In this document: one piece after another, positions 36,199 to 48,720 of the stretch
Layout: every line of letters starts with the position of its first letter
Numbering within the stretch: the stretch's first letter is position 1
Assembly (NCBI GenBank): GCA_910592005.1
Contig: CAJVPP010000005.1
Location: 16,838-80,837, forward strand
From: Funneliformis mosseae
Lineage: Eukaryota; Glomeromycota; Glomeromycetes; Glomerales; Glomeraceae
Direction: 5' to 3'
Length of the DNA stretch: 64,000 bases
Program-made: the position numbers and the translations under genes
The notes under the pieces: generated by a model
Databases searched by the model: none
Told to the model about the DNA's origin: nothing
Seen by the model: the letters and a program-made list of their open reading frames with translations, nothing else

Positions 36199-39100
36199 TT
36201 AAATGTTGTTTCCATCACCTCCATTTAAACTTTGTGTTTGATTATTTGTAACTGATGCGGTTGGTTGAGATTGATGAGGTTGATGATTATTGGTCGTGCT
36301 TGGATTTGTAACAGTTGTCGTCGTTATTGTTGTCATTGTTGCTGGTGTTGTTGTATTTGCAGTTTTACCACAACCGTTTTGTGCCATACAGCCACGTTGA
36401 TTTATGTATCTTAATAACGCATCTTTAATATCTTCTTTTCTCGCTGGCTTCGACACAAAATCATTCATACCACTTTCTATACAGCGAAACCGATCATACC
36501 ATAACGCATTTGCTAAAAATTATAAATGAAATTTGAAGTTGAAAAATCAATATATATTTATATTTATATTTATGATAAAAGACCCTCGTTCTTCATTTAC
36601 CTGTTAACGCGATAATCCACGGTCGTCTCATATCTTGAAATATATTTCGAATACTCTCGGTTGTCTGAAATCCATCCATGTCGGCCATCGAAATATCCAT
36701 AAATATAACATCATAATCTTTATTCTCACATTTGCTTATCGCGGCTTTTCCATCTCCCGCGATATCACACGACTGATTTAATTTTCCAAGTATACGCGAC
36801 GTAACCATCTGATAAATTTAGAAATATATATATATATATATGAATTCACTCCGATTCGAGTTTTAGATAAAGGTTAAAAGCACATCACTAACCTGATTTA
36901 TGACATTGTCTTCAACAATTAACACATCTAATTTAGGTATTTCCGCGTCAATAGTACCAAATTTACCATTTAAATCGATGTCAAGGTCTTCATAAGGTAA
37001 AAGGAGTGGCGATATGGCAGTTGTGGTGGTTGTATCATTATGTGAAGCTGTCGCTGCATTGGGTGAATTAGTAGTTAATGTTCGTGGTGAGGAGGTAAAT
37101 GACCGTTTTGGAGTATTTATGGGTGAAGATTTTTCACTTCCTGAAGATTTTGTAGTAAAAGTGGACGATAAATTTGAAACCGATGATGATGGTGAAGTAG
37201 TTAATATAAATTGTCGAAGATGCTCTCCAGGTCCAGAACTTTTTGACTGTCCATTTGACGATAAAGATCCTTTACTTTGTACTTGATCTTGATTCTCGTT
37301 GTCCTTGCTTAAATCTATTAAAGGTCTTTCCTCACTTTCAATTGAATTATCCCGAGAATTATAATTATCATAAAATTTATTATTACCATTTATCATCATT
37401 GAACCTTCCTTATTCATTTTTATAGACCCTGTCATTGTACCCATCACATTTGAATTTTCTTCGTTATTGCCTGATTCTCCCTCTAAAAATTTGAGCATAG
37501 ATTTAAATTTTACAGGGAGAGAAGAAAACAACAAATTATCTCCATCTAATTTGTATTTATTAGACCTTTGAAGCGATTTATTATTTACCAATATCATTAT
37601 TGGTATAGCTGACCATCTCTCATGTTTCAACATTTCTACTTCATTATTTTCAACTAATAACTGAAAATTTATTATTAAAGCATCCAAATCTTCATCTTCA
37701 GTTATTTGTTTCAAAGATGTGATAAACTTTGGTGATCTTTGCAGACCACATCGATCTAATAATTTTACGAGGCCTGTCTTATTACTTTCATGTTTTTCCA
37801 AGATAAATATAGATTTTTGACGGAAAAATGGAGACAAGGATGGATAAGATGGACTATTTGGATCGATATCAAGTTCAACACAAAATATCATTTTCGTTCC
37901 ACTATTTGCCGAAGTGTTTGGTTCAACTCGTATCTCTCCATTCATTAATTTAACTAATTTCCTTACAATCGCTAAGCCAAGACCTAATAAATTATGGAAA
38001 TTATTATTAAAAACTCATTCTTATTCTTATGATCATCATCATCATTATTATAAAAAAAGTGACATGCACCTGTTCCACCATATCTACGCGTAATACTTGC
38101 GTCAGCTTGCGAGAACTTCTCAAATAACTTTGGTAAAACTTCCTTTGATATGCCTAAATAATAAAAAGGAGGAAAAAAAAATTATATGAAGAATTCGAGA
38201 AATGCTATATAAATATATATATTTTAAATTTCATTTTACTTACCGATACCAGTATCGGTAACTTCACCTCTAATTTTAACCTTTTTAACATTTTGTCTTT
38301 CAATATATTCACTTTCAATTGAAAGGACAACATCTCCGTCTCTTTGAGTGAATTTACACGCATTCGACAATAAATTCACGATGATTTGTCGAAATCTAGT
38401 CATATCTCCTACAATGTTACAGGGCACTGTATTATCAATCATATAATTAATACGTGGTCTAGTGGATTCTTGTCCTTGAAGTGATACTATATCTAATGAA
38501 TTCTCAACAGCTTCTTGTACACAAAAAGGTACACGCTCCAAGTGTAATTGTTCCTCTTCATATTTAGAGAAATCCAAGACATTATTAATGATGGCTATTA
38601 GCATATCTCCACTCTTTTTGATGATTTCCAACATGTCCCGCATTTCAGTCATCTCTTGACTTGATAAATGTGGCATTTCCAATAACATTGAGGTTAACGC
38701 GAAAATCGCGTAAAGAGGCGTTCTCATTTCATGTGACATAACTAATTAAAAATGTTCAAAAAATTATCATACTTGTATTTATATAAAAGCACATTTTTTA
38801 CGTGTTAAAGATTAATAAGATTACCTGCTAAAAATTCACGATGAGCCTATTAAAAGCACAATGATCAATAACTGGTAAAATTTGAAATAAATAAAAACTC
38901 ATTAAAGCTTCATATACCTGAATTGCGGAAGCTTCTTTTTTAGCTTGAATTAATGCATCATTTTGCTCAGCAAGTTGGTAGATACGAATCTAAAGATATA
39001 ATAAGGTTTTTCTTTCTTTATTTTCTTTTCTTTCTATTAAAAAAAAAACTTTGCATATGAAGATCTTTTTTTATATTTATTTTTTATTGACTTTACCTTG

Positions 39101-40938
39101 TCTTGTTCGATTAAGGTGGCTTGAGCCAAAGCAATAGAAATTTGTTCAGCTAAATCTGCTAGGAAGATGAGGTTGTTTTGAGTATTTTGAGTCCATTCTT
39201 TATGCGACTTAAATTCAACCTGAGCCGTATTATTCCAACGTTGGATTACAATAATGCCAGATTCATTATCAGACATTTTAATTGGGACAAGTATAACCTT
39301 TTTTTGTTTTAAATAAAAAATATTTTAATTAATTAAATATTCAAAAATCCCGTCCGTCATAAAACATAAATACAATACCCTATCGATATTTTTATAAGTT
39401 CCATCCAAGTATAAGTCATATAATTCAGTATCATTTGGACCTAGTAATAAAGGTTTTCCTTCCTCCATAGCATAATTGATAGTACTACTTTCAGGATTCA
39501 ATTGAACATTGATATTTTTATGATATTTGTGTTCGCTTCTAATGTAATCCTGTACAATTCTCCAACCTCTGGTCTTTGAAATAAATATTTGACATCTATC
39601 AGAGTCAAAGATTCCGCATACTTCAGAAGCAGTATTATGATAAATAACTTCTTTAGATAAAGTAGCACGAATAGCATGGGTAACGCGTCTAAAATTTGAC
39701 ATTATTTGATTTTCATCGATTAAAGATTTCTGCACGAGTAATGTTTGATTTAATTCATCTTCGAATTGAGCTGCCAATAAAGGTAACTCTAACGCCTTCG
39801 GAATAATTACGGTTAATGCTGCAGCCGTACTGAGTGAGATGATGGCAGTGATTACTTTTATAACAGCGGAAAGTACATATGTTTGATGCCATGGCATCCA
39901 AGAAGAAACAATATGAGTTGTACCGCATAATATGATGAAAGCACTGAATAAACCAAAAACCGAAGGAAAGGGAAGTCTAGGAGCTATTTTATAAAGATAA
40001 AAAAGGGGATTATTAATATGTATAGAACGTCCAATAATAAAGATAGAACTCCAAAAGTCATGTGACTACCTACCTTTCCTCATGAAGTACATTAGTTGAA
40101 CTGGAATCGTATAGTATGCGAAAGCAATCGATAAATCAATTATGCATAAAAAAACTGCGAGACCTTCACCTATTCATATATAATGTAACAATAAAGTAAG
40201 AGAGGCGCGAATCGGAAAATATAAGATGAATAATGAAATGTCAGAAAAAAATTTTACTTAAATGCCAAGAATTTGGTGTAATGAAAACGACTTACTTAAT
40301 GGCATGAGACAACGGTCGCCTTCAATGGTTAGAAGTTCATTATTTTTAGGCCATCGATTTAAATTATCAAATTGAAACATTTCAAAATGATAGTCACGAC
40401 AATTTTTGTCCCGAGGCAATGATACTTTTAATTCACATTAATTCAATTTTTTTTTTTTTTTTTAATTATACAAAGTTATTAAAAAAAGGTTGTATTTATT
40501 TTATTAATTTTAATTAAATTAAATAATAGAAAAAAAAAAATATTATTATTATTGTTAAAATTGTTTATAAATAACCAAATAACCAAACTTACCAGTTCTA
40601 ATTAAACCAACACCTTCCGAATAATTTAAATGAGATGGCATTAAAAATCTTTCGCCACTTAAAATTAGATAAGAATCAGGAATTATAAAATTATCGTCAA
40701 CTTTACCAGAACCTTCAGTTCTGATAAAGAAAGTGATCAGATTTGGTTCGCTAAACCAATGACCACCTGTAAATTCTAACTCATTTAATGATTTTTTTGT
40801 AGCGTAAGTTAAACTTGTAGTATCATCGTTTTGTGAAGTTGGCATAGCAGAAACAGACATCGTCCCAGCAAACATGATATAACATAACAAAGGCATTAAA
40901 AGAAGACCATTAAAAAATAGCATTAAACATTGTGCCAT
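36199..40938 (-). CDS. Ethylene-receptor-like hybrid histidine kinase
   Basis: Membrane sensor kinase of about 1,200 residues in roughly a dozen exons (40938-40593, 40424-40296, 40169-40074, 39983 to ~39378, then on to 36199). Order: signal/TM segment ([20 protein letters not shown]); a ~130-residue non-cytosolic region; a three-helix ethylene-binding domain with Asp170, Tyr177, Ile180, Pro181, Cys210 and His214 ([27 protein letters not shown]); a GAF domain ([20 protein letters not shown] onward); a coiled linker; HisKA with [15 protein letters not shown]; HATPase with [15 protein letters not shown] and GGTGLGLAI; a second, receiver-like region; a long Ser/Thr/Asn linker; and a C-terminal receiver with [10 protein letters not shown], phospho-Asp in [13 protein letters not shown], and VSKP. 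The six residues have the spacing I know from plant ETR1 (D25, Y32, I35, P36, C65, H69). All kinase and receiver residues appear intact. Confidence 0.92.
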
Positions 40939-43900
40939 AGTTTTTTTTTGTTTTTTTTTAAATAAACTTAATTTTTATTCTTAATGCTTTTGTAATGTTT
41001 CTTATTTCCGCAATTATAATAAAAGGAGTTAAAAGAAAGAAAAAATTAGTAGGAAATGAAATAAGAGGGAAAAATAGGAAGGAAGAAAAAACCAGAAGTC
41101 GAGAAAATTTTATTGATTACGAACGTCAAGAAATGTTTATAAAACGTATTTTGTTTTGAGTACAGATAAATATATGTGCAACCTCAAGATCGGCAATATT
41201 TTTTTTTTTCAAAAAAAAATTAGATTCTCAAATGCAAACTACTTGGAAGCGGACATTAGCGTAACAGTTAGCGTAACAGATATGTTTGATTTAAACGTCT
41301 TATATTCCTTTTCTCTGATAATTGGTAGTTTTGTACATAAAAAAAATATAACCTGCATTCTCCATTCTCCAGTAACTGTATAAACAACAACTTGGTTGTT
41401 CATACTGTAATAAATTTTTTCCGGTTCGGAGTTCTGTGAAGTGTCAAAATATCGATTCAAATCCAACAAAAAAAAAAGTTATGAAAGAAATCAAAATTAG
41501 TTTCATTATAATACATTACTAATCTTTAAACTAATCTTTAAACTTGTTTGTTGAACAACTAGATACACAAAATGCAATCATGACGTTTGACTCTGTCATA
41601 TAAAAGCACGAGATATAAGCCTTATTTCCTTTCCTACTTGTTTTCTTTTTTCAAATAAAATTGCCAAGAAAAGACATTCATTTGGTTATGAAGAACGTTA
41701 CATTGGAAAACAAATAAACCTTTTTCCATAATTAAACATATAACGTGTACGTTTTTTTTTTTTTTAATATTTCTGTTTTACAAATATTAATTTTAAATTG
41801 ATTGGAAATGCCCGATTTTTTCAAATGAAAAAATTTTTTTGTCATAATGTAACTATTTGTTTGTTAAATGAAATTAATTAGACCAATCGAATTTCAGTGA
41901 AATGTAACCATATGAGGTATAATTAATTTTCTTGAATTGGTAGAAATAATGAAAAAAATTTTTTGGTTTTTTTGAATTTATTTTTAGTTTTAAAACGTTT
42001 AAAACGATGTACTAAATATTGGCATTACAAAATTTTATACATAGATATATATATCCTACAAACTGAATTTTATACTTTTTATTTATTAATCTATAATTAA
42101 AATGATATTTAAAAATTTATTTTTTAATATATTTTCAATAAAATATTTAGAAACATCTAAAGAATTTATTAAAAAAAATTTTATAATAATAGCATCAATT
42201 TAAAGTAACTTTCTATAATTTAATAATTATTAATAGCTACTTGATATAACTGTCGTAAAAACCCATAGATATATTAAATAAATTGAATAAATATCTATAA
42301 ATATATAATATCTATTGTAAAATAACTAAAGATGTGTTCGCATTGATAATCAAAATAAATCCATTATTTGAAAAAGTATTCTAAATGAGTTTATTATTCA
42401 CGTCTCAAGTAAGTAAAGCACACACATTTTGATTACCAATTCCTAGGATTAATTGAAATATTTTTATTAAAGATAATACTATAACTAGTTGTAACAGATC
42501 TTATAAAAAATTTTGCATATATTTTTATAATTTTAAATAAGTTTTGTATGCATCTTTTGAAATTCTGTATTAAATTTTCTTATATTTTATAAAAAATTAT
42601 TTTTTAGCATTTTTTTTTGTAAAAAATAATATATAAGAAATTATTATAAAAATAATAAAAAAATATATTTTATTACATTAAAAATTTTAAGGTTTTTTAC
42701 AACAAATTAGTATTTTTGAAATTGATTTATTTTATTCATTGAAAAGTTTATATTAAAAACAGAAAAATTAATAATAAATTTGTTATAATTTATAAAATTG
42801 GTACTTGTTTACTATTATTATTATAAATAGTATTCAGACTGTACATTGAAGATATCAGTATTTAAATAGCCTAAAAAAATTTTTGTCTCTAATCAATATT
42901 TTATATAAACTAGATCTTGTTACTCAAAATAGATATATAAGCTTAAAGTGATTAAAGTTCTATTTTTCAAAACATAAAAAAATAAATTAAAAAATACTTA
43001 AAAAAAATTTAAAAATAAAAAAAAATAAAATAAAATATAAAAAGAATAAAAAAATAGAATAATTAGTAATATAAATTTATCATAATATATTATTAAAAAT
43101 AAATATTTTAAAGAATTATAAATCTGTTTTTTAAATTTAACTAAAAATATAATCTAAGTATTCTATCTATTACATAATCTATTTCATAATTCTTGTAATA
43201 TTCTTTATAAGTAATAACTTTAGCCTTTTGATGTTTAGAGTTTCTTATAATAAAATAATATTTATTAGCTAAAATAAAATTAATATTATATTTATAAATT
43301 CAAATAAATAATCTTTAGTAATATTAATATATATTAAATTTATTATCTTTACTTTTTTTATAAACTTACTAAAACTAAACCATCTCCTTAAAAGCATAAT
43401 TTTAGTTTAAGCAATTTAAATATTTTAATTATTTAAAAAAGTTTTTATAACTCTTTTATATAATTATATAAGCAATTATTTATATTTTTACCTTACTTAA
43501 AATTACATTTACTTATTACAAATTATTAGTTTATTAATATATACCTAAAATTAATTATAAATTTTAGGATTAGCATTATTTAGTAATTAGAAATTCTTAT
43601 AAATATTAAATAATAAATATAAGTTTATTAAGTCTAATAATCTGAATAATCGTCTAGATATTAATTTATTATAAAGAAAAAAATGTGAAATTCTTTATTA
43701 AGATATCAAAGTTAAAATCTTATAACTTTTTAATCATATTATTAGTATACTCTAATGATGCTGAATGAAATTGAAATATTTAGTTATTTATATATATAAA
43801 ATCGAAATTAAAATCTAAAAGTTAAAATATTTTGACTTGAAAATTATGATTAAAATTAAAAGTCAAAATCAATTATGATGATCAAAATTAATTATAATAG

Positions 43901-43986
43901 TTAAAATCAATTATAATAATTAAAATGTATTATGATAATTAAAAATTAAAAAATACTTTTAAAATATTAATAAGATTAAAATTAAA

Positions 43987-44000
<14 letters not shown>
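40939..44000. other. Kinase promoter side grading into AT desert
   Basis: 40.94-41.75 kb has ordinary gene-island composition and should contain the kinase promoter and 5' UTR. An open minus-strand stretch at 41,469-41,349 (MLDLNRYFDTSQNSEPEKIY...VYTVTGEWRMQ followed by a GT) could be an exon of an unrecognised small gene or a UTR exon; support is weak. From 41.75 kb on the sequence is AT-rich with no recognised motif, ending in a short tandem array near 43,850-43,960. Confidence 0.4.
43830..43990. repeat. Degenerate ~18-bp tandem repeat, copy 1
   Basis: Repeats of the word AAAATnnATTATnATnnTTA run through this stretch, preceded by AAAATCTAAAAGTTAAA and closed by TTAAAAAATACTTTTAAAA. The same leader, repeat and closing words occur in the same orientation at 47.85-48.03 kb. 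Confidence 0.55.
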
Positions 44001-44029
<29 letters not shown>

Positions 44030-45850
44030 TTAAAATATTTATTTATTTATACATTAATATTAAAATTATTATAACTATAATCAAAATCTACTATTTTTTC
44101 AATAACTACTCTTATATTTACTTTTAATACTCTTTGAAATTCTTGATTATCAAAATCAAAATAATTTTTATAATTATTTCATTATTTATTTCTGATATTT
44201 CTTTTTCATTTTCATCAAAATCATTTTTATCATTATCATCATCAATATTATTATTATTTAATTCTTTTTGTTATTTTTCAATTTTTTCATTAAAAAATTC
44301 TGTAATATTTAAATTTTGATTAATTAATTGAAAAAGTTGTTCTTCAATAAAATCTAAATTGACATAATTTATTTTTGTTTTTATATTTATTATATAATAA
44401 GTATATAATTTAGCCATTACTTCTATTAATTTAATATTCAACTATAATTTAATATAAAATTGATTAATTTAAAAAAAAAAAAATAAAAATAAAAATTACT
44501 TTGTTTAATGTTTTAAGTACATACATCTTAAAACTAAAAAGAGTTTCATAATCAATATTATATAGTATTATAAATAATTCTAATACTAATTTTTGAATAA
44601 AATTATTCTTTTATTCTATAATACACTATCAAGTTTTTATACTATATAATTCTGATATGTATAAAAGTTCATAAGATTTTATTTAACTTTTATAAGCTAT
44701 AAGTTAATTTATTAAATAATTAAATGAATTTTCTTTATCACCTATAGAAATCCAAAATTTAATAGTTAAATAGTAAACTTTCTTAAAATTTTCTTGTTTA
44801 AATTCTTTTCTTAAAATAATAATAATATTATTAATATATATATATATATATATTAAAAATTATTAAAATTTATTAAATATATCTTAATATAATAGATGTA
44901 AAAAATAATCTAATAAATAAATATCAAAATCAAATTGCTTCTAACGCTTATTAAATTTTTCTAACAAAATAATTAAAATAAAAAAATTGTTATAGTTGAA
45001 TAAAATTTAAAAGCTATTTCAAGTTTTATTAATTGAAGAAATAATCTATTAAAGTAGTACTTTTATTTATAAAATAATAATTACTTCTTTAATAAGTTTA
45101 AAGATTTTAATTAACATCTTAAAAAATATTTGGATTGTAATAAAACTTTAATTTTATTATTAAGAATTTCTGAATATTGATTAAGAACTATATTATAGAA
45201 ATAAATATTTTATTAATTAATATAATATATTTTTTACATATAATAAAAAAAATATATATAATTCTTTTTTTCTTACATTATAAAAGAAACTTTCATATTG
45301 TTTAATTAAAGCTAAGCAATCAAATATAATTTTTACCTTATTTTTTGTATAACCTTTAATCTATCATCTTTAATTAAAGTATTCTTTAATATCTCAGATA
45401 AATAAATATCAGCTCTATAAGATTTTCTAAAATATTATAATTTTTATACAATTTATAATTGTATTTTTTTGAATATTTATATCTTATAATATTAGTTGCA
45501 AAAAGATTAACATAATGAGTAATATAATAAATAAGAATAATATGATTATATTTTTCATTTACAATTTTTTTTTTACAAAAACTATTGTTATAATATTGTC
45601 AAAAATAATTGAGAAAATCTTATTAGATCTAACTTTTTCAATAATTTCTAAAATCTTTTCTGCAATAAAAATCTGCTATATGTGAATAAAGGAATAAATT
45701 TTGTAAAGAATAAATATATTCTTTACCAGATAATAAAATTAAAATAAAAGTATATATAGAAGAACTATAAGAACTACTCTAACTATCAATTCCTAAAATT
45801 TAATTTTAATATTTTAGAATTAAAAATAGTAAATTTAAAATAATAAGAAA
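44000..45850 (-). pseudogene. Decayed hAT-like transposase
   Basis: Minus-strand pieces in order from high to low coordinates: LILLSGKEYILYKIYSFIHI, AEKILEIIEKVRSNKIFSII, IVNEKYNHIILIYYITHYVN followed by LFATNIIR, then, after a frameshift, FRKSYRADIYLSEILKNTLI and KDDRLK, and farther on an FWISIGDKENSFNYLINKLT-like piece and an acidic tail. The KKIV...IAHHVN-L-ATDII and FRKSYRA patterns are those of fungal hAT/DUF659-type transposases. Multiple stops and shifts make it non-functional. Element ends were not found. Confidence 0.55.
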
Positions 45851-47844
45851 AAAATAAATCTAATATAATATTATTAGATTATCTAAAATAAAGCATGTAA
45901 TATGTGTTAATTCTTAATTAACCCAAGGGTTTACAAATATAACTCAATTTGATAGATTGTAAAATAGACATTTTTTATAAATATTATTTGTATAAATTTT
46001 GAATTTAATCATAATAATAATAAAGTTATTATATATAATTATTTTAAAAAATACAATTAATGTGTAAAATTATTAATTTTGAAAAAAGGCTGAAAAGTAG
46101 AAAATCTTAATAAAAGGAATTTAAATTGATTATTAAAAAATGATAATTATAAAATTAGTAAATATTAATATCTTGCAGTTTAACATAATAGTTAAAAGGA
46201 TAGTAAAATAGCTGCAAATTCTAGTAAAGAAGAAAATAGAATAACTATAAAGAAAGCAACAATAAAGAAAATTACTAGTGAACTATAATAAGTTGTAACT
46301 AAACAATATCTATTTTAATTGAAAAAAGTTTAATATTATTAAAAGAGTTATTAGTATAAAATTTTAAATTAGTTAAATTAATAAAAGAAAAGAAAATGTT
46401 AAGTAATTATATAAGATAAATAAATTTATCAAATAAATTCAAAAAATTAAAAAAGTAAAATATCTTTAGATTAAAAAAAAAAGCTAAATTAGTAACTGAG
46501 AAAAAATAAATTAAAGTTAATTTATACAAAGTATCTAAAGACAAGATATTATGTTTAATATTTTAATATTAATTCTTGAATTTGATGGGAATAGCAATAT
46601 AAAATTCTAAAGGAAGTATATATAGAAATACTTTATATATTTGTTATATAATTTGTGAGTAAAGTTTTAATAGAGTAGGTATCTGCTATACAAATCTAAA
46701 ACTATATAATTGTAAGAGTCAATTAATAAAAGATAATGCATTAAATAAATATTATCTTTATTTATATCAGTAATTCTTTCAATTATAAATAAGTTATCAT
46801 TAAAATTTCATCTAATAATGAAATTTTTTAAACCTGAAGAAGACCATCAAATTAAATAACTATAATAAAAGTTGTATTTGTATAAATATAAATATTATAA
46901 AAAATAATCTACATTTGAATTTAATTGTTATTTCACTAAAAGAAACTATTTTAGAATTCTATAGAATCTTTAACAAGTTAGATAATAGTACAAAATTACT
47001 ATATTTAAATATATAATTTTTATAATAACTAATTAACTGTTTAACATAAAAGACAAAACATTTTTTCAGATTATTAATGTGAATCTTATAAATAGTTAAA
47101 ATCAAGTCTAAAATGAAGTAATTTTATTAGTAATATGATCCTAAAAAAATATTTAGAATAATTGACTAATATTAAATAATTTTAAAATATATAGGAATAA
47201 CATAAGCCAGTCATTTTTAACTAAAAGTATAAAATAAGGCTAATAGACTAATGAGTTTTATATAGTCATTCTTTTTATTGCAGTTATTTAATTCAAAAAT
47301 AAAATGATATTCTAAGGATATTTATTTTATTAATTATCTAAAAAGGTGTATTTTTAAAGGTTTGTATACGTCAATAGTACAAAAGAGTTAGATTATAAAA
47401 ATAATAAGAATAAAATAGATTTTTAAATATTTTTTTGAAAATTTTAGTTTCTTTTTATAATATTAAATATATAGTGATAAATCTATTACATTAAGATTAT
47501 AATAATAGAATTAGTTATAAATGATATTTAATTTGTAAAAAAATAATAATATTATATATATAGATAAATTAAGAGTCTATTAGCCTCTTATTTTCATGAT
47601 AATAATAGCATTTTTAAGTTCGTTATATATTTAGTTATTTATAAAAGTTTTATTAAAATAAAATAAGAATCAAATACCCAAGTAGCAGATATTATCTTTA
47701 AAATAATAGAAGTGATATTCTAATTAATCTTATTTTATTAAATAATAAAAGAAGTTGATTACAATTTATTAATCATTAGTTCTGATTTTAACCAATTAAC
47801 CTATATATCATTAAAGTCATAAAATTATTAGTAATAGTTATAAT

Positions 47845-48030
47845 TAATATAAAATTAAAATTAAAATCTAAAAGTTAAATATTTTAACATAAAGGTTATA
47901 AAGTTAAAATATATTATAATAGTCAAAATGTATTATAATGATCAAAATGTATTACAATAATTAAAATACATTATAATAGTTAAAATGTATTATAATAGTT
48001 AAAATTAAAAAATACTTTTAAAAATCAAAG
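47845..48030. repeat. Degenerate ~18-bp tandem repeat, copy 2
   Basis: Six or so units of the form AAAATGTATTATAATAGTTA, preceded by AAAATCTAAAAGTTAAA and closed by TTAAAAAATACTTTTAAAA, as in the copy at 43.83-43.99 kb. Confidence 0.6.
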
Positions 48031-48139
48031 AAAAATATTTATAATATATATATACTATATTTATTACTATTATTTTATTATTTTATTATAATTAATATTA
48101 TTAATTATAATATTTACTTAAAGGTCTACTTTTAAATTA

Positions 48140-48720
48140 AAAAATTAAAATAAAAAAAAAGAAAAAAATCAAATTGATTAAAATAAAAATAAAAAACAAA
48201 AAAATTAAAAAAAATTAAAAAAAATAGAGAAAGAAAAAATAAAAAATTAAAAATATCAGAGGAGGAAAAAATAAAATAATTAAATAAATAATTAAAAGAA
48301 AAATAATATAAAAATAAAAATAGGAGGAAAAAAATAAAAAAATTAAAAATTAATAAAAAGATCAAAAAGATTAAAGAAGATAAAAAATTAACAAAAATTA
48401 ATAAAAGAATAGAGTAAAGAAAGGAAAAACAAATAATAAAATTAAAAAATAACAAAAAAAAATAAAAAAAATTAAAAAATTAATAAAAAGATCAAAAAGT
48501 TAGGGAAAAAAATAAAAATAAAAAAATAAAAAAAATTAAATAAATTAAAAAAAGAATAGAGAAGAAAAAAAATAAAAAAATAAAATAATTAATTAAAAAA
48601 AATAATGATTAAAAAAGAAAAAAATGATAAAATAAAAAATAAAAAAATAAAAAGAATTAAATTAATTAAAAAAGAATCAATTAATTAAAATAAAAATAAA
48701 ATAAAATAAATAACAAAATG
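48140..48720. repeat. Purine-rich low-complexity block
   Basis: Nearly 600 bp in which the plus strand is almost only A and G with scattered T (AAAATTAAAAAAAT, GGAGGAAAAAAT and similar), giving a long open but meaningless Phe/Leu-rich frame on the minus strand. Confidence 0.65.

Noticed and set aside
41239..41469. Separate small gene upstream of the kinase
   Set aside because: Only one exon-like stretch without start context, domain or partner exon; kept as a weak note in the intergenic entry.
46000..47800. A further transposase between the hAT remnant and the second minisatellite
   Set aside because: Short coding-like scraps exist but no catalytic motif or family signature could be read in any frame.
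48132..48455. 107-residue Phe/Leu-rich membrane protein on the minus strand
   Set aside because: It is the complement of the purine-rich low-complexity block; composition alone explains the open frame.
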